The notes below the pieces were generated by a model. The model was not told the origin of the DNA. It did not search any database and was given only the letters and a program-made list of their open reading frames with translations. A DNA stretch of 12,569 nt, from positions 1 through 12,569 of the forward strand of contig DFFV01000101.1 in the NCBI GenBank assembly GCA_002371625.1. The letters run 5' to 3'. This stretch comes from Ruminococcus sp. UBA3767 (GTDB taxonomy: Bacteria > Bacillota > Clostridia > Oscillospirales > Ruminococcaceae). Positions 1 to 7,793 of the stretch are shown one piece after another (position 1 is the first letter of the stretch; each line of letters begins with the position of its first letter). A program made the translations under genes and the position numbers.

Positions 1-21
1 CTATGGCGAAAAACTTCTTTA

Positions 22-1224
22 TCAGAATTTCAGAGTTTTGAGTCTTTCCATAGCCTCAACTGTTCTGTCCTTGTCACCAAATGCAGTCAGTCTGAACCAG
101 CCCTCGCCGTTCTTTCCGAAGCCTGCGCCGGGTGTGCCAACAACGTTTATCTTTTCAAGCAGCAGGTCAAAGAACTCCCAGCTGCCCATGTTGCCGGGGC
201 ACTTGAGCCAGATATACGGGCTGTTCTTTCCGCCTGTGTACTTTATTCCCAGCTCGTCAAGTGTATTGCCGATGATCTTTGCATTGTTCTTGTAATACTC
301 AATGTTCTCTCTTGTCTGCTTTAAGCCTTCCTCGGTGAAAACAGCCGCAGCTGCGCACTGTACAGGGTACGAAACACCGTTGAACTTGCTGCCTTGTCTT
401 CTTCCCCAAAGGTCAGCCAGCTTAACGTCGCTGCCGTCTGAAGCCTTTACAACAAGCTCGCTCGGAACTACCGTGTAGCCGCAGCGCATACCTGTAAAGC
501 CTGCTGTCTTGGAAAGCGAGCACATCTCGATAGCAACTTCCTTTGCGCCCTCAACAGCGTAAATAGATCTCGGAACGTCCTCATCAGTTATAAATGCCTC
601 ATAAGCGCTGTCGTAAATGATAACAGCGTTGTTCTTTTTAGCGTAAGCGATCCACTCCTTCAGCTGATCGCTTGTGTAAGCCGAGCCTGTCGGATTGTTC
701 GGCGAGCAAAGATAGATAAGGTCGCACTTAACATTCTCATCAGGCATAGCCGCAAAGCCGTTCTCCTCGTTGGAATCCGCAAATATAACATTTCTTCCGC
801 ACATTCTGTTTGTGTCAACATAAACAGGGTACGCAGGATCTGTTATAAGCACCGTGTTATCGTTGCCGAAAATATCAACGATATTTCCGCAGTCAGCCTT
901 TGCGCCGTCGTTTATCCTTATGTCGTCAGCAGGCACATCAACGCCGAATGACTTGTAGTAGCCCGAAACAGCCTCACGCAGAAAAGCATATCCTGCGCCC
1001 GAGTCCTCATAGCCCTTGAAAGTTTCCTTAACGCCCATTTCGTCAGCGCCCTTTTTCATTGCGTCAACAACGCACTTTGCGATCGGCTGTGTAACATCGC
1101 CGATACCCATTCTGATAATATCAGCCTCGGGGTGTGCAGCCTTGTAGGCATTTATCTTCTTTGCAATATTGATGAAAAGATAATTCTTTTCCAGCTTTAA
1201 AAAGTTCTCATTTATCTGAGGCAT
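22..1224 (-). CDS. dapL: LL-diaminopimelate aminotransferase
   Basis: 400 aa, the usual DapL length. This PLP enzyme transfers an amino group from glutamate to tetrahydrodipicolinate, giving LL-diaminopimelate in one step, in the cytosol, for lysine and meso-DAP peptidoglycan. It is a fold-type I aminotransferase: SPNNPTG at about 174-180, YDSAYEAF at 204-211, the PLP-binding lysine K239 in SLSKTAGFTGMR, and the C-terminal substrate-binding Arg in FRLTAFG (R378). The N-terminal pattern (NYLFINIAKKINAYK, then GIGDVTQPI) is typical of DapL rather than of general aspartate aminotransferases. The ATG is preceded by AAAGGAG about 10 nt upstream. It is the last visible gene of the carA operon, 44 nt after carB-dapF. 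Its product is the substrate of the DapF domain encoded just upstream. No terminator is visible in the 21 bases left after the stop. Confidence 0.95.
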   Translation of the reverse strand: MPQINENFLKLEKNYLFINIAKKINAYKAAHPEADIIRMGIGDVTQPIAKCVVDAMKKGADEMGVKETFKGYEDSGAGYAFLREAVSGYYKSFGVDVPADDIRINDGAKADCGNIVDIFGNDNTVLITDPAYPVYVDTNRMCGRNVIFADSNEENGFAAMPDENVKCDLIYLCSPNNPTGSAYTSDQLKEWIAYAKKNNAVIIYDSAYEAFITDEDVPRSIYAVEGAKEVAIEMCSLSKTAGFTGMRCGYTVVPSELVVKASDGSDVKLADLWGRRQGSKFNGVSYPVQCAAAAVFTEEGLKQTRENIEYYKNNAKIIGNTLDELGIKYTGGKNSPYIWLKCPGNMGSWEFFDLLLEKINVVGTPGAGFGKNGEGWFRLTAFGDKDRTVEAMERLKTLKF

Positions 1225-1268
1225 TTAAAACAACTCCTTTGTGATTTTTTCTTTATCGGGATACCGTA

Positions 1269-2111
1269 TCAGATTATCGTTTCTCCCGAGAATACCGTTA
1301 CAGCATCACCTGTCAGATACACTGCCTCGTCAGTGTAGCGTATCTTCAGCGTGCCGCCTCTGAGCAGGACGGTTATATCCTTATCCTTCGGGCAGTAGCC
1401 GTTGAGCACAGCCGCAGTCACAGCCGCACACGCACCTGTTCCGCAAGCCCATGTTTCGCCCGAGCCTCTTTCCCATACTCTCATTTTCAGAGTGTTCTCA
1501 TCTATCACCTTGATGAACTCGGTGTTGACTCTTTCGGGGAATATCTCGTTGCGCTCAAATACGGGGCCGTACTTTTCAATGTCAAAATCATCAACATTAT
1601 TTATAAAAGTAACAGCGTGCGGATTGCCCATTGAAACGCAGGTAATGTTGAAGTCCTTGTCGATAATGTGTATCGGTCTGTCTACGACTGCGCCGTTTTC
1701 GCCTGCTTCAAGTGTAACAGGTATCTGCTCGGGTGCAAGGATAGCCTTGCCCATGTTTACAGTCGCACCGTTCACCTCGCCGTAGTGTCTTGTCAGGCTT
1801 ATCTTCATAATGCCCGAAAGAGTTTCTACGGTCATCTCGTCCTTGTCAACGATACCGTTATCACGCATAAACTTGGCAACGCATCTTATGCCGTTACCGC
1901 ACATCTTGCCCTCAGAGCCGTCAAGGTTGAACATTCTCATCTTTGCATCCGCTATCTTTGAAGGGCAGATAAGTATCACGCCGTCGCCGCCGATACCGAA
2001 ATGTCTGTCCGAAAGATTTATCGCAAGACCCTCGGGATTGTCGATGCGCTGCTCAAAGCAGTTGAAGTAAACATAATCGTTACCGCAGCCCTGCATCTTT
2101 GTGAATTTAAG
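1269..2111 (-). other. dapF: DapF (diaminopimelate epimerase) domain of the fusion protein
   Basis: This is the 3' portion of the fused gene and encodes about 280 residues, the length of a free-standing DapF. Both active-site cysteines of the cofactor-independent two-base epimerase mechanism are present (CGNGIRC and ACGTGACA motifs). So are GGDG (HFGIGGDGVIL) and the conserved SMGNPHAV segment, so the domain should be active. There is no internal start codon or Shine-Dalgarno at the junction, so it can be made only as part of the CarB polypeptide unless the protein is cleaved. Confidence 0.92.
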
Positions 2112-5100
2112 GTGCTGCTTTTCTTTTCTCAGGTCGTTTATGTCAACTATCTCCGTTGAAGATTCGTTGTACTTGCTTCTGATAGACATAGCGATAGCAT
2201 TTGCGGTATCTATCGAGGTAAGGCAAGGAATGTTCCACTCGACCGTCTTTCTTCTTATCTTGACAGAATCCCTTGTCGGCATCCTGCCCTTAGCCGATGT
2301 CGATATAACATACGATACCTTGCCGCTTTCGATAAGGTCGATAGTGTTGTTCTCACCCTCGTGTATCTTGTTTACTATTATCGAATCTATGCCGTGTTCT
2401 TTAAGAACAGCCGCAGTACCTCTTGTTGCATAAAGCGTAAAGCCGAGGTCAGCAAACAGCTTGGCGGTTCTTGGTATCTCCGCCTTGTCCGCATCTCTTA
2501 CGGTAATAAACACTCCACCCGTCTTGCCCAGCTTGTAGCCCGCTGCGGTAAGTCCCTTGTAAAGCGACTCCTCAAGACTTGAAGAAACTGCAAGTACCTC
2601 ACCTGTTGACTTCATCTCAGGACCGAGGTGGTTGTCAACATCTATCAGCTTTTCAAAGCTGAATACAGGCACCTTGACCGCAACATAAGGCGAGTTCTTG
2701 TAAAGCCCCGTTCCGTAGCCCATATCAGCCAGCTTTTCGCCCAGCATTGCCCTTGTTGCAAGGTCTACCATCGGCACGCCTGTCACCTTTGAGATGTAAG
2801 GGATAGTTCTTGAAGAACGTGGATTGACCTCGATAACATAAAGCTCATCATTGTTTATAAGATACTGGATATTTACCAGTCCCATAGTTTTCAGCGAAAC
2901 GGCAAGCCTCTTTGAGCAGTCAACTATCCTCTCCATCAGCTTATCCGAAACGTTCCATGCAGGGTAAACTGCGATAGAGTCGCCCGAGTGGATACCCGTT
3001 CTCTCGATATGCTCCATGATACCGGGGATAAGAATGTCCTCACCGTCGCAGATAGCATCTATCTCCAGTTCTGTTCCCATAAGGTACTTATCTATCAGCA
3101 CGGGGTTCTCAATGCCCTGCGCAAGAATGATAGCCATGTATTCCTTTATGTCATCATCGTTGAATGCGATTATCATGTTCTGTCCGCCAAGAACGTAGGA
3201 AGGACGCATAAGCACAGGATAGCCTATCTTGTTGGCAACCTCCAGCGCCTCGTCTGCGGTCATCACCGTGAATCCCTGCGGACGCTTTATATCAAGGCTT
3301 TCAAGCAGCTCGTCAAAGCGCTCTCTGTCCTCGGCCGCATCTATCGAATCAGGCGGTGTGCCAAGCACCTTTACTCCGTTTGAATCCAGGAACTTTGTCA
3401 GCTTTATAGCGGTCTGTCCGCCGAAAGCAACTACCACTCCCACAGGCTTTTCAACTCTGATTATGTTCATAACATCTTCGTTTGTCAGCGGCTCAAAGTA
3501 AAGTCTGTCAGCCGTGTCAAAGTCAGTTGAAACAGTTTCGGGGTTGTTGTTTACGATAACAACATCGTAGCCTCTTTCTTTAAGCGCCCATACGCAGTGC
3601 ACCGAAGCGTAGTCGAACTCGATGCCCTGTCCGATCCTTATCGGGCCCGAACCGAACACGATGACAGTCTTTTTCTCACCGACCTTGTTTGCGATAAACT
3701 CGCTTGCCTCGTCCTCGTTGTCGTAGGTCGAGTAGAAATAAGGTGTCTGCGCAGCGAACTCGGCAGCACAGGTATCCACCATCTTGTAAACGCAGTGTAT
3801 AGGCTTTTCTATCTTCCTGCCCGAAAGTCTTTCTATCACCTTGTCGGGATAGCCCAGCTTCTTTGCGGCAAGATATGTTTCATCGCTGTAATTATCCTTG
3901 AGCTGCTTTTCCATAGCGATAAGATTAAGGAACTTGTTGAGGAACCACTCATCGATCATGGTGATCTGATGTATCTCGTCAACGCTCACACCTCTGCGCA
4001 GCGCCTCGTATACCACGAACAGCCTTTCGTCATCGCAGTTGTGCAGCTTAGCTCTTATCTCATCATCGCTGAACTCAGCCATTTTCGGCGAGATAAGGCA
4101 GTCATGTCCTATCTCCGCACCTCTGACAGCCTTCATTATAGCCTGCTCAAAGGTCGTGCCGATAGACATTACCTCACCCGTTGCCTTCATCTGTGTGCCC
4201 AGCTCACGCTTTGCATAAACGAACTTGTCAAAAGGCCACTTGGGCAGCTTGCAGACGATATAGTCGATAGTCGGCTCGTTGCAGGCATAAGTCTTACCCG
4301 TAACAGCGTTCTTTATCTCATCAAGTGTATAGCCGACAGCTATCTGTGCAGCGACCTTAGCGATAGGATATCCCGTTGCCTTTGAAGCAAGAGCGGATGA
4401 ACGTGATACTCTCGGGTTTACCTCTATCACTGCATATTCGCTCGATTCAGGGTCAAGTGCGAACTGGCAGTTACAGCCGCCCTCAACTTCAAGCGTGTCA
4501 ACTATCTTCAGCGCAGCAGTACGCAGCATTGCATATTCTTCAGTCGAAAGCGTTACCGCAGGAGCTATAACGATAGAATCTCCCGTGTGTACTCCGACCG
4601 GGTCAACGTTCTCCATTGAGCATACTGTGATGCAGTTGCCCTTTGAGTCACGGATGACCTCAAACTCTATCTCCTTCCAGCCCGAGATGCACTTTTCCAC
4701 AAGCACCTGAGTGATAGGTGAAAGATAAAGTCCGTTTCTTGTTATCTCTCTCAGTTCTTCCTCGTTGTGAACGATACCGCCGCCCGTTCCGCCGAGTGTG
4801 AAAGCAGGTCTTATGATAAGCGGATAGCCGATAGAGTTTGCAAAATCAACAGCGTCCTCAACAGTGTTTACCACCTTTGAAGGTATGCATGGCTGACCGA
4901 TAGACTCCATAGTATCCTTGAACATCTGTCTGTCCTCAGCCTTGTCGATAGTTTCAACTCTTGCGCCGAGCAGCTTTACGTTGTATTTATCAAGAAAGCC
5001 TTCCTTTGCAAGCTGCATGGAAAGCGTAAGTCCCGTCTGTCCTCCCAGTGTTGAAAGCACACTGTCCGGGCGCTCCTTTTTGATAACTCTCTTGACCGTT

Positions 5101-5315
5101 TCCAGCGTAAGCGGCTCAATATATATCTTGTCTGCCATTGCGTTGTCTGTCATTATCGTGGCAGGGTTGGAGTTAATAAGTATGACCTCAAGCCCCTGCT
5201 GTTTCAGCGCACGGCAAGCCTGTGTTCCTGCATAGTCAAATTCTGCTGCCTGACCGATAACGATAGGTCCCGAACCGATAACAAGAACGCTTTTAATATC
5301 TTTATTCAAAGGCAC
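1269..5315 (-). CDS. carB-dapF: carbamoyl phosphate synthase large subunit fused to diaminopimelate epimerase
   Basis: 1348 aa against about 1070 for normal CarB. Residues 1-1068 are a complete CarB. The first ATP-grasp half has GSGPIVIGQ (14-22), RPAFTLGGTGGG and EVNPRVSRSSALASKATG (298-315). The second half has FGSGPIRIGQG, FGGQT and EVNPRSSRT (829-837). The allosteric MGS-like domain spans roughly 930-1050. Residues 1069-1348 are a full DapF of about 280 aa: KFTKMQGCGNDY at its start, GKMCGNGIRC with catalytic Cys1139, and WACGTGACA with catalytic Cys1291. The joint is a short charged linker (DLRKEKQH) with no stop, no start codon and no ribosome binding site. The start is GTG at 5315, nine bases after AAAGGA. 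CarB makes carbamoyl phosphate for pyrimidines and arginine. DapF converts LL-DAP to meso-DAP. The two reactions share no metabolite, so the benefit of the fusion is unknown. It lies between carA (37 nt gap) and dapL (44 nt gap). Confidence 0.95.
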   Translation of the reverse strand: MPLNKDIKSVLVIGSGPIVIGQAAEFDYAGTQACRALKQQGLEVILINSNPATIMTDNAMADKIYIEPLTLETVKRVIKKERPDSVLSTLGGQTGLTLSMQLAKEGFLDKYNVKLLGARVETIDKAEDRQMFKDTMESIGQPCIPSKVVNTVEDAVDFANSIGYPLIIRPAFTLGGTGGGIVHNEEELREITRNGLYLSPITQVLVEKCISGWKEIEFEVIRDSKGNCITVCSMENVDPVGVHTGDSIVIAPAVTLSTEEYAMLRTAALKIVDTLEVEGGCNCQFALDPESSEYAVIEVNPRVSRSSALASKATGYPIAKVAAQIAVGYTLDEIKNAVTGKTYACNEPTIDYIVCKLPKWPFDKFVYAKRELGTQMKATGEVMSIGTTFEQAIMKAVRGAEIGHDCLISPKMAEFSDDEIRAKLHNCDDERLFVVYEALRRGVSVDEIHQITMIDEWFLNKFLNLIAMEKQLKDNYSDETYLAAKKLGYPDKVIERLSGRKIEKPIHCVYKMVDTCAAEFAAQTPYFYSTYDNEDEASEFIANKVGEKKTVIVFGSGPIRIGQGIEFDYASVHCVWALKERGYDVVIVNNNPETVSTDFDTADRLYFEPLTNEDVMNIIRVEKPVGVVVAFGGQTAIKLTKFLDSNGVKVLGTPPDSIDAAEDRERFDELLESLDIKRPQGFTVMTADEALEVANKIGYPVLMRPSYVLGGQNMIIAFNDDDIKEYMAIILAQGIENPVLIDKYLMGTELEIDAICDGEDILIPGIMEHIERTGIHSGDSIAVYPAWNVSDKLMERIVDCSKRLAVSLKTMGLVNIQYLINNDELYVIEVNPRSSRTIPYISKVTGVPMVDLATRAMLGEKLADMGYGTGLYKNSPYVAVKVPVFSFEKLIDVDNHLGPEMKSTGEVLAVSSSLEESLYKGLTAAGYKLGKTGGVFITVRDADKAEIPRTAKLFADLGFTLYATRGTAAVLKEHGIDSIIVNKIHEGENNTIDLIESGKVSYVISTSAKGRMPTRDSVKIRRKTVEWNIPCLTSIDTANAIAMSIRSKYNESSTEIVDINDLRKEKQHLKFTKMQGCGNDYVYFNCFEQRIDNPEGLAINLSDRHFGIGGDGVILICPSKIADAKMRMFNLDGSEGKMCGNGIRCVAKFMRDNGIVDKDEMTVETLSGIMKISLTRHYGEVNGATVNMGKAILAPEQIPVTLEAGENGAVVDRPIHIIDKDFNITCVSMGNPHAVTFINNVDDFDIEKYGPVFERNEIFPERVNTEFIKVIDENTLKMRVWERGSGETWACGTGACAAVTAAVLNGYCPKDKDITVLLRGGTLKIRYTDEAVYLTGDAVTVFSGETII

Positions 5316-5352
5316 TCAAATCATTCCTTTCTAAAATCATCTTGCTAATTGC

Positions 5353-6420
5353 TTATTTGCTCATGAATCCCTCAAATTTTTCGTAAAGGAAGCCTGTGTC
5401 AAGCGGACCGCCGTCAAGCTCGGGATCAAACTGTACCGAAACTATCGGCTCGCCCTCATATTCCAGTCCCTCGCAGGACTTATCATTCACATTCACAAAT
5501 GTCGCCTTTGCATTGCCCGGCAATGCGATGTTCTCCACACCAAAGCCGTGGTTCTGCGATGTGATATATGTCTTTCCGCTCTCAAGATACTCAACAGGCT
5601 GGTTTGCACCTCTGTGTCCGTATTTCAGCTTATATGTCTTAGCGCCGTGAGCAGCAGCTGTAAGCTCATGTCCCATACCTACCGCAAATATCGGCAGCTT
5701 CATCTCGCACAGCTTAGCTATCTCATCGCTTATGCTCTTGTAGTCCGCAGGATCTCCCGGTCCCTGAGTGATAACAACTCCGTCAACGCCAAGCTCCTTT
5801 ATCCTTTCAGCCTTCGTGAAAGCAGGAACTATCGTCAGCTCATAGCCTCTGCCCAGCAGCTGTGCTTTCATTGAATTTCTGATTCCCAGGTCAAGCACTG
5901 CTACCCTGAACTTGCTGTCACCCTCGGGCTTTACCGTTGTTTCCTCCTTGCAGGTAACGCTTTCGATCGCATTTTCGATAGTGTAGCCCTTTATATCCGT
6001 AAGCCCGAAGCTCGCACCCTCACTGACGATCTTGCCGTTCATAACACCGTTCTCACGGATTATTTTTGTCAGCTGTCTTGTGTCGATGCCGCACAGGCCT
6101 ACTATACCGTTTTGCTTTAAAAAAGTGTCAAGATCACCCTCACAACGATAGTTGCTGGGCTCCTGACACCATTCTCTTACAATATATGCTTTAACTTTAG
6201 CGTTTGATGATTCCATATTATCGGAAATAACGCCGTAATTACCGATAGACGGGAACGTCTGAACAACGATCTGTCCGAAATAACAAGGATCGGTAAGCGT
6301 TTCAAGATACCCGGCCATGCCCGTAGTGAAAACTATCTCACCGACAGCCTCGCCCGTTGCACCAAAGCCTGTTCCTTCAAATATAGTACCGTTTTCCAGA
6401 ATAAGATATGCCTTTTGCAC
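5353..6420 (-). CDS. carA: carbamoyl phosphate synthase small subunit, predicted glutaminase-dead
   Basis: 355 aa, normal CarA length. The N-terminal CarA domain (about 1-150) and the C-terminal class-I glutamine amidotransferase domain (about 170-350) are both intact. GQGPGD-type (TQGPGDP, 218-224), YGHRGANQPV and SQNHGFGVE motifs are present. The catalytic residues are not. The nucleophile elbow, normally GICLGHQ, reads AVGMGHE: Cys becomes Gly248 and the glutamine-contacting Gln becomes Glu252. The catalytic His of FHPE is Asp332 (FDPE), and only Glu334 of the triad survives. Codons are GGT, GAG and GAT. The subunit should not release ammonia from glutamine; it may still stabilise CarB, as the inactive glutaminase-like domain does in ammonia-dependent CPS I of vertebrates. 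The start is GTG, eight bases after AAGGAGG, and it is the first gene of the carA/carB-dapF/dapL operon. Confidence 0.93.
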   Translation of the reverse strand: MQKAYLILENGTIFEGTGFGATGEAVGEIVFTTGMAGYLETLTDPCYFGQIVVQTFPSIGNYGVISDNMESSNAKVKAYIVREWCQEPSNYRCEGDLDTFLKQNGIVGLCGIDTRQLTKIIRENGVMNGKIVSEGASFGLTDIKGYTIENAIESVTCKEETTVKPEGDSKFRVAVLDLGIRNSMKAQLLGRGYELTIVPAFTKAERIKELGVDGVVITQGPGDPADYKSISDEIAKLCEMKLPIFAVGMGHELTAAAHGAKTYKLKYGHRGANQPVEYLESGKTYITSQNHGFGVENIALPGNAKATFVNVNDKSCEGLEYEGEPIVSVQFDPELDGGPLDTGFLYEKFEGFMSK

Positions 6421-6449
6421 TTGCAGCTCCTCCTTTTCGCATTTTAACT

Positions 6450-6478
6450 ATTATAACATAAAACGTTTTCTTTGTAAA
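6450..6478 (-). promoter_or_regulatory. sigma-A-type promoter of the carA operon
   Basis: On the minus strand: TTTACA (-35, 6473-6478), 17-base spacer, TATAAT (-10, 6450-6455), a near-consensus housekeeping promoter. The predicted transcript starts near 6443, leaving a leader of only about 20 nt that already contains the carA ribosome binding site. There is therefore no room for a PyrR-type attenuator or riboswitch between promoter and gene. Confidence 0.85.
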
Positions 6479-6557
6479 GCGACTTTACCCGATTTTTTCA
6501 AATACGTCACACTCAACAAATTTGAGCAAAAATAATGTGCAATTTCGCAATGCGCCC

Positions 6558-6607
6558 AAAAAAACACCGCCGCACGAGCAATTAAGACCGCTTTTTGCAG
6601 GCGGTGT
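6558..6607 (-). terminator. rho-independent terminator after pflA
   Basis: On the minus strand an 8-bp stem (ACACCGCC at 6600-6607 with GGCGGTGT at 6564-6571) closes a 28-nt loop and is followed by a run of seven U. A smaller alternative stem (ACCGC/GCGGT) can form inside. It starts about ten bases after the pflA stop and separates pflA from the carA promoter. Confidence 0.82.
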
Positions 6608-6616
6608 AAATGCAGG

Positions 6617-7360
6617 CTACATTTTGCTTTTCAGCCCGTCACGCAGCCCTTTCATTATTACATCTCTCGCTGCCGCAGCAGCTTCCTTGGTCGCCGCAGG
6701 CGTATCCCCGAGAGGATAATCAAGCCCGAGCTTTTTGTATTTTTCCTTAGCCATTGTGTGATAAGGAAGAACGTCCAGCGCTTTCAGCGTTTTAAGCCCC
6801 GAAATGAACCTGCCCAGCTCATAGAGCGAAGCCTCGTCATCGGTCACCCCGGGAACAACAACGTGCCTTATCCACAGCGGCACTCCCCTTTGCGAAAGAA
6901 ACTGCGCAAAAGCAAGTATATTCTCATTCCCGTGCCCCGTCAGCGCCTTATGCTTTTCGCTGTTTATGTGCTTTATGTCCAGCATTACAAGGTCGGTGCA
7001 GTTCGCCAGCCGTTCAAACTTCACGGTGTCACCGGGCGTAAAAAGCACGCCCGAGGTATCAAGGCAGGTGTGTATCCCCTTTTTCTTTGCGCTTTCAAAC
7101 AACTCCGTCAGAAAGCCGAGCTGAACCAGCGGTTCGCCGCCCGTTGCGGTGATACCGCCGCCCTTGAGGAACTCCTTCACGCCTTCGTACTGCGAAAGTA
7201 TATCCTCCACGCTCATCTCTGTCCCCTTGCCTATACCCCAGGTATCGGGGTTGTGGCAGTAAAGGCATCTCATCGGGCAGCCCTGAAAAAACACCACAAA
7301 GCGTATGCCAGGTCCGTCTACCGTGCCAAAGCTCTCGGTCGAATGTATATATCCGAGCAT
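6617..7360 (-). CDS. pflA: pyruvate formate-lyase activating enzyme (radical SAM)
   Basis: 247 aa, the normal length for PFL activase (about 246). It uses a [4Fe-4S] cluster and S-adenosylmethionine to abstract hydrogen from the glycine of the PFL radical loop. The cluster motif CxxxCxxC is CPMRCLYC (C28, C32, C35), followed by HNPDTW. The N-terminal ESFGTVDGPGIRFVVFFQGC and the TATGGEP segment are classic for the family. I chose the ATG at 7360 because GGAGG lies eight bases upstream; the in-frame GTG at 7369 overlaps that ribosome binding site. The gene follows the split pfl genes but is separated from them by a terminator and has its own promoter. Its target glycine should be Gly57 of the small protein encoded at 7539-7787. 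Confidence 0.95.
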   Translation of the reverse strand: MLGYIHSTESFGTVDGPGIRFVVFFQGCPMRCLYCHNPDTWGIGKGTEMSVEDILSQYEGVKEFLKGGGITATGGEPLVQLGFLTELFESAKKKGIHTCLDTSGVLFTPGDTVKFERLANCTDLVMLDIKHINSEKHKALTGHGNENILAFAQFLSQRGVPLWIRHVVVPGVTDDEASLYELGRFISGLKTLKALDVLPYHTMAKEKYKKLGLDYPLGDTPAATKEAAAAARDVIMKGLRDGLKSKM

Positions 7361-7403
7361 CACGCTCACCTCCGTAGTTTTTTCTCCTCCAAGTCACGAG
7401 AAC

Positions 7404-7425
7404 AAATGTTTCACGTGAAACATTT
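7404..7425. promoter_or_regulatory. parS: parS centromere site (ParB/Spo0J binding), in the pflA leader
   Basis: The 16-base core TGTTTCACGTGAAACA (7407-7422) matches the widely conserved chromosomal parS consensus exactly. The palindrome is perfect over 22 bases (7404-7425). parS sites load ParB for origin segregation and condensin recruitment, and usually cluster near oriC, so the window is probably origin-proximal. The site lies between the predicted pflA transcription start (about 7446) and the pflA ribosome binding site, so it is transcribed and could form an RNA hairpin. I see no second copy in the window. Confidence 0.88.
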
Positions 7426-7452
7426 CCGCCCTGCCCCGAAGTGATTTTTTGT

Positions 7453-7481
7453 AGTATATCATAAATGCCTATCCAAGTCAA
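7453..7481 (-). promoter_or_regulatory. promoter of pflA
   Basis: On the minus strand: TTGACT (-35, 7476-7481), 17-base spacer, TATACT (-10, 7453-7458). The predicted start is near 7446, giving a leader of about 86 nt that contains the parS palindrome. The promoter shares TTGACTTG and a TGATA just before or in the -10 with the promoter of the split pfl operon, so the two may be controlled together. Confidence 0.75.
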
Positions 7482-7494
7482 CAAAGAGCACTGC

Positions 7495-7525
7495 AAAAAA
7501 GGAAGCCCTCAAAAAAGGAGCTTCC
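7495..7525 (-). terminator. rho-independent terminator after the split pfl operon
   Basis: On the minus strand GGAAGC (7520-7525) pairs with GCTTCC (7501-7506) around a U-rich loop and is followed by six U (7495-7500). It begins 13 bases after the stop of the glycyl-radical gene and separates that operon from the pflA promoter. Confidence 0.82.
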
Positions 7526-7538
7526 CTGTAAAATACGA

Positions 7539-7787
7539 TTATAATTTCTCGTGGAACGTTCTTGAGATAACGTCGTCCTGCTGCTCCTTGGTGAGCTTTG
7601 TAAAATTCACCGCATAACCCGAAACTCTTATAGTGAGCTGCGGATATTTTTCGGGGTGCTGCTGCGCATCGAGCAGAGTTTCCCTGTTGAGCACGTTTAC
7701 ATTAAGGTGATGTCCTCCCTTTTCAACGTAACCATCGAGCAAGCCGATAAGATTATCTATCTGTGCGTCATTTTTTACTTCTGCCAT
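7539..7787 (-). CDS. free-standing glycyl-radical subunit of split pyruvate formate-lyase
   Basis: 82 aa, equivalent to the last ~75 residues of E. coli Pfl[11 protein letters not shown] and [13 protein letters not shown] lead into [19 protein letters not shown], and the end is [14 protein letters not shown]. The radical-bearing glycine should be Gly57 in RVSGYAV. It is the same module as the spare-part protein GrcA/YfiD, but here it sits in the pfl operon and is the only radical domain for the neighbouring catalytic gene. It should dock into the 691-aa catalytic protein, with the radical installed by PflA. The ATG has AAAGGA nine bases upstream, overlapping the end of the 71-aa gene, with a 6-nt gap between the two genes. 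Separation could allow replacement of this piece alone after oxygen cleaves the backbone at the radical glycine. The role is confident; obligate splitting is inferred from the sequence. Confidence 0.93.
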   Translation of the reverse strand: MAEVKNDAQIDNLIGLLDGYVEKGGHHLNVNVLNRETLLDAQQHPEKYPQLTIRVSGYAVNFTKLTKEQQDDVISRTFHEKL

Positions 7788-7793
7788 AGCTAT

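Noticed and set aside
3597..4385. Long plus-strand open frame (262 codons) opposite carB, and similar ones at 6758-7444, 8170-8832 and 9286-9843
   Set aside because: They run antisense to well-conserved genes and encode nothing recognisable; they are shadows of codon bias.
6421..6449. Pyrimidine attenuator or riboswitch before carA
   Set aside because: The predicted leader is only about 20 nt and is filled by the ribosome binding site.
7095..7496. 133-codon minus-strand frame overlapping the start of pflA
   Set aside because: It is out of frame with pflA, contains the parS palindrome as VSRETF and has no ribosome binding site or recognisable domain.
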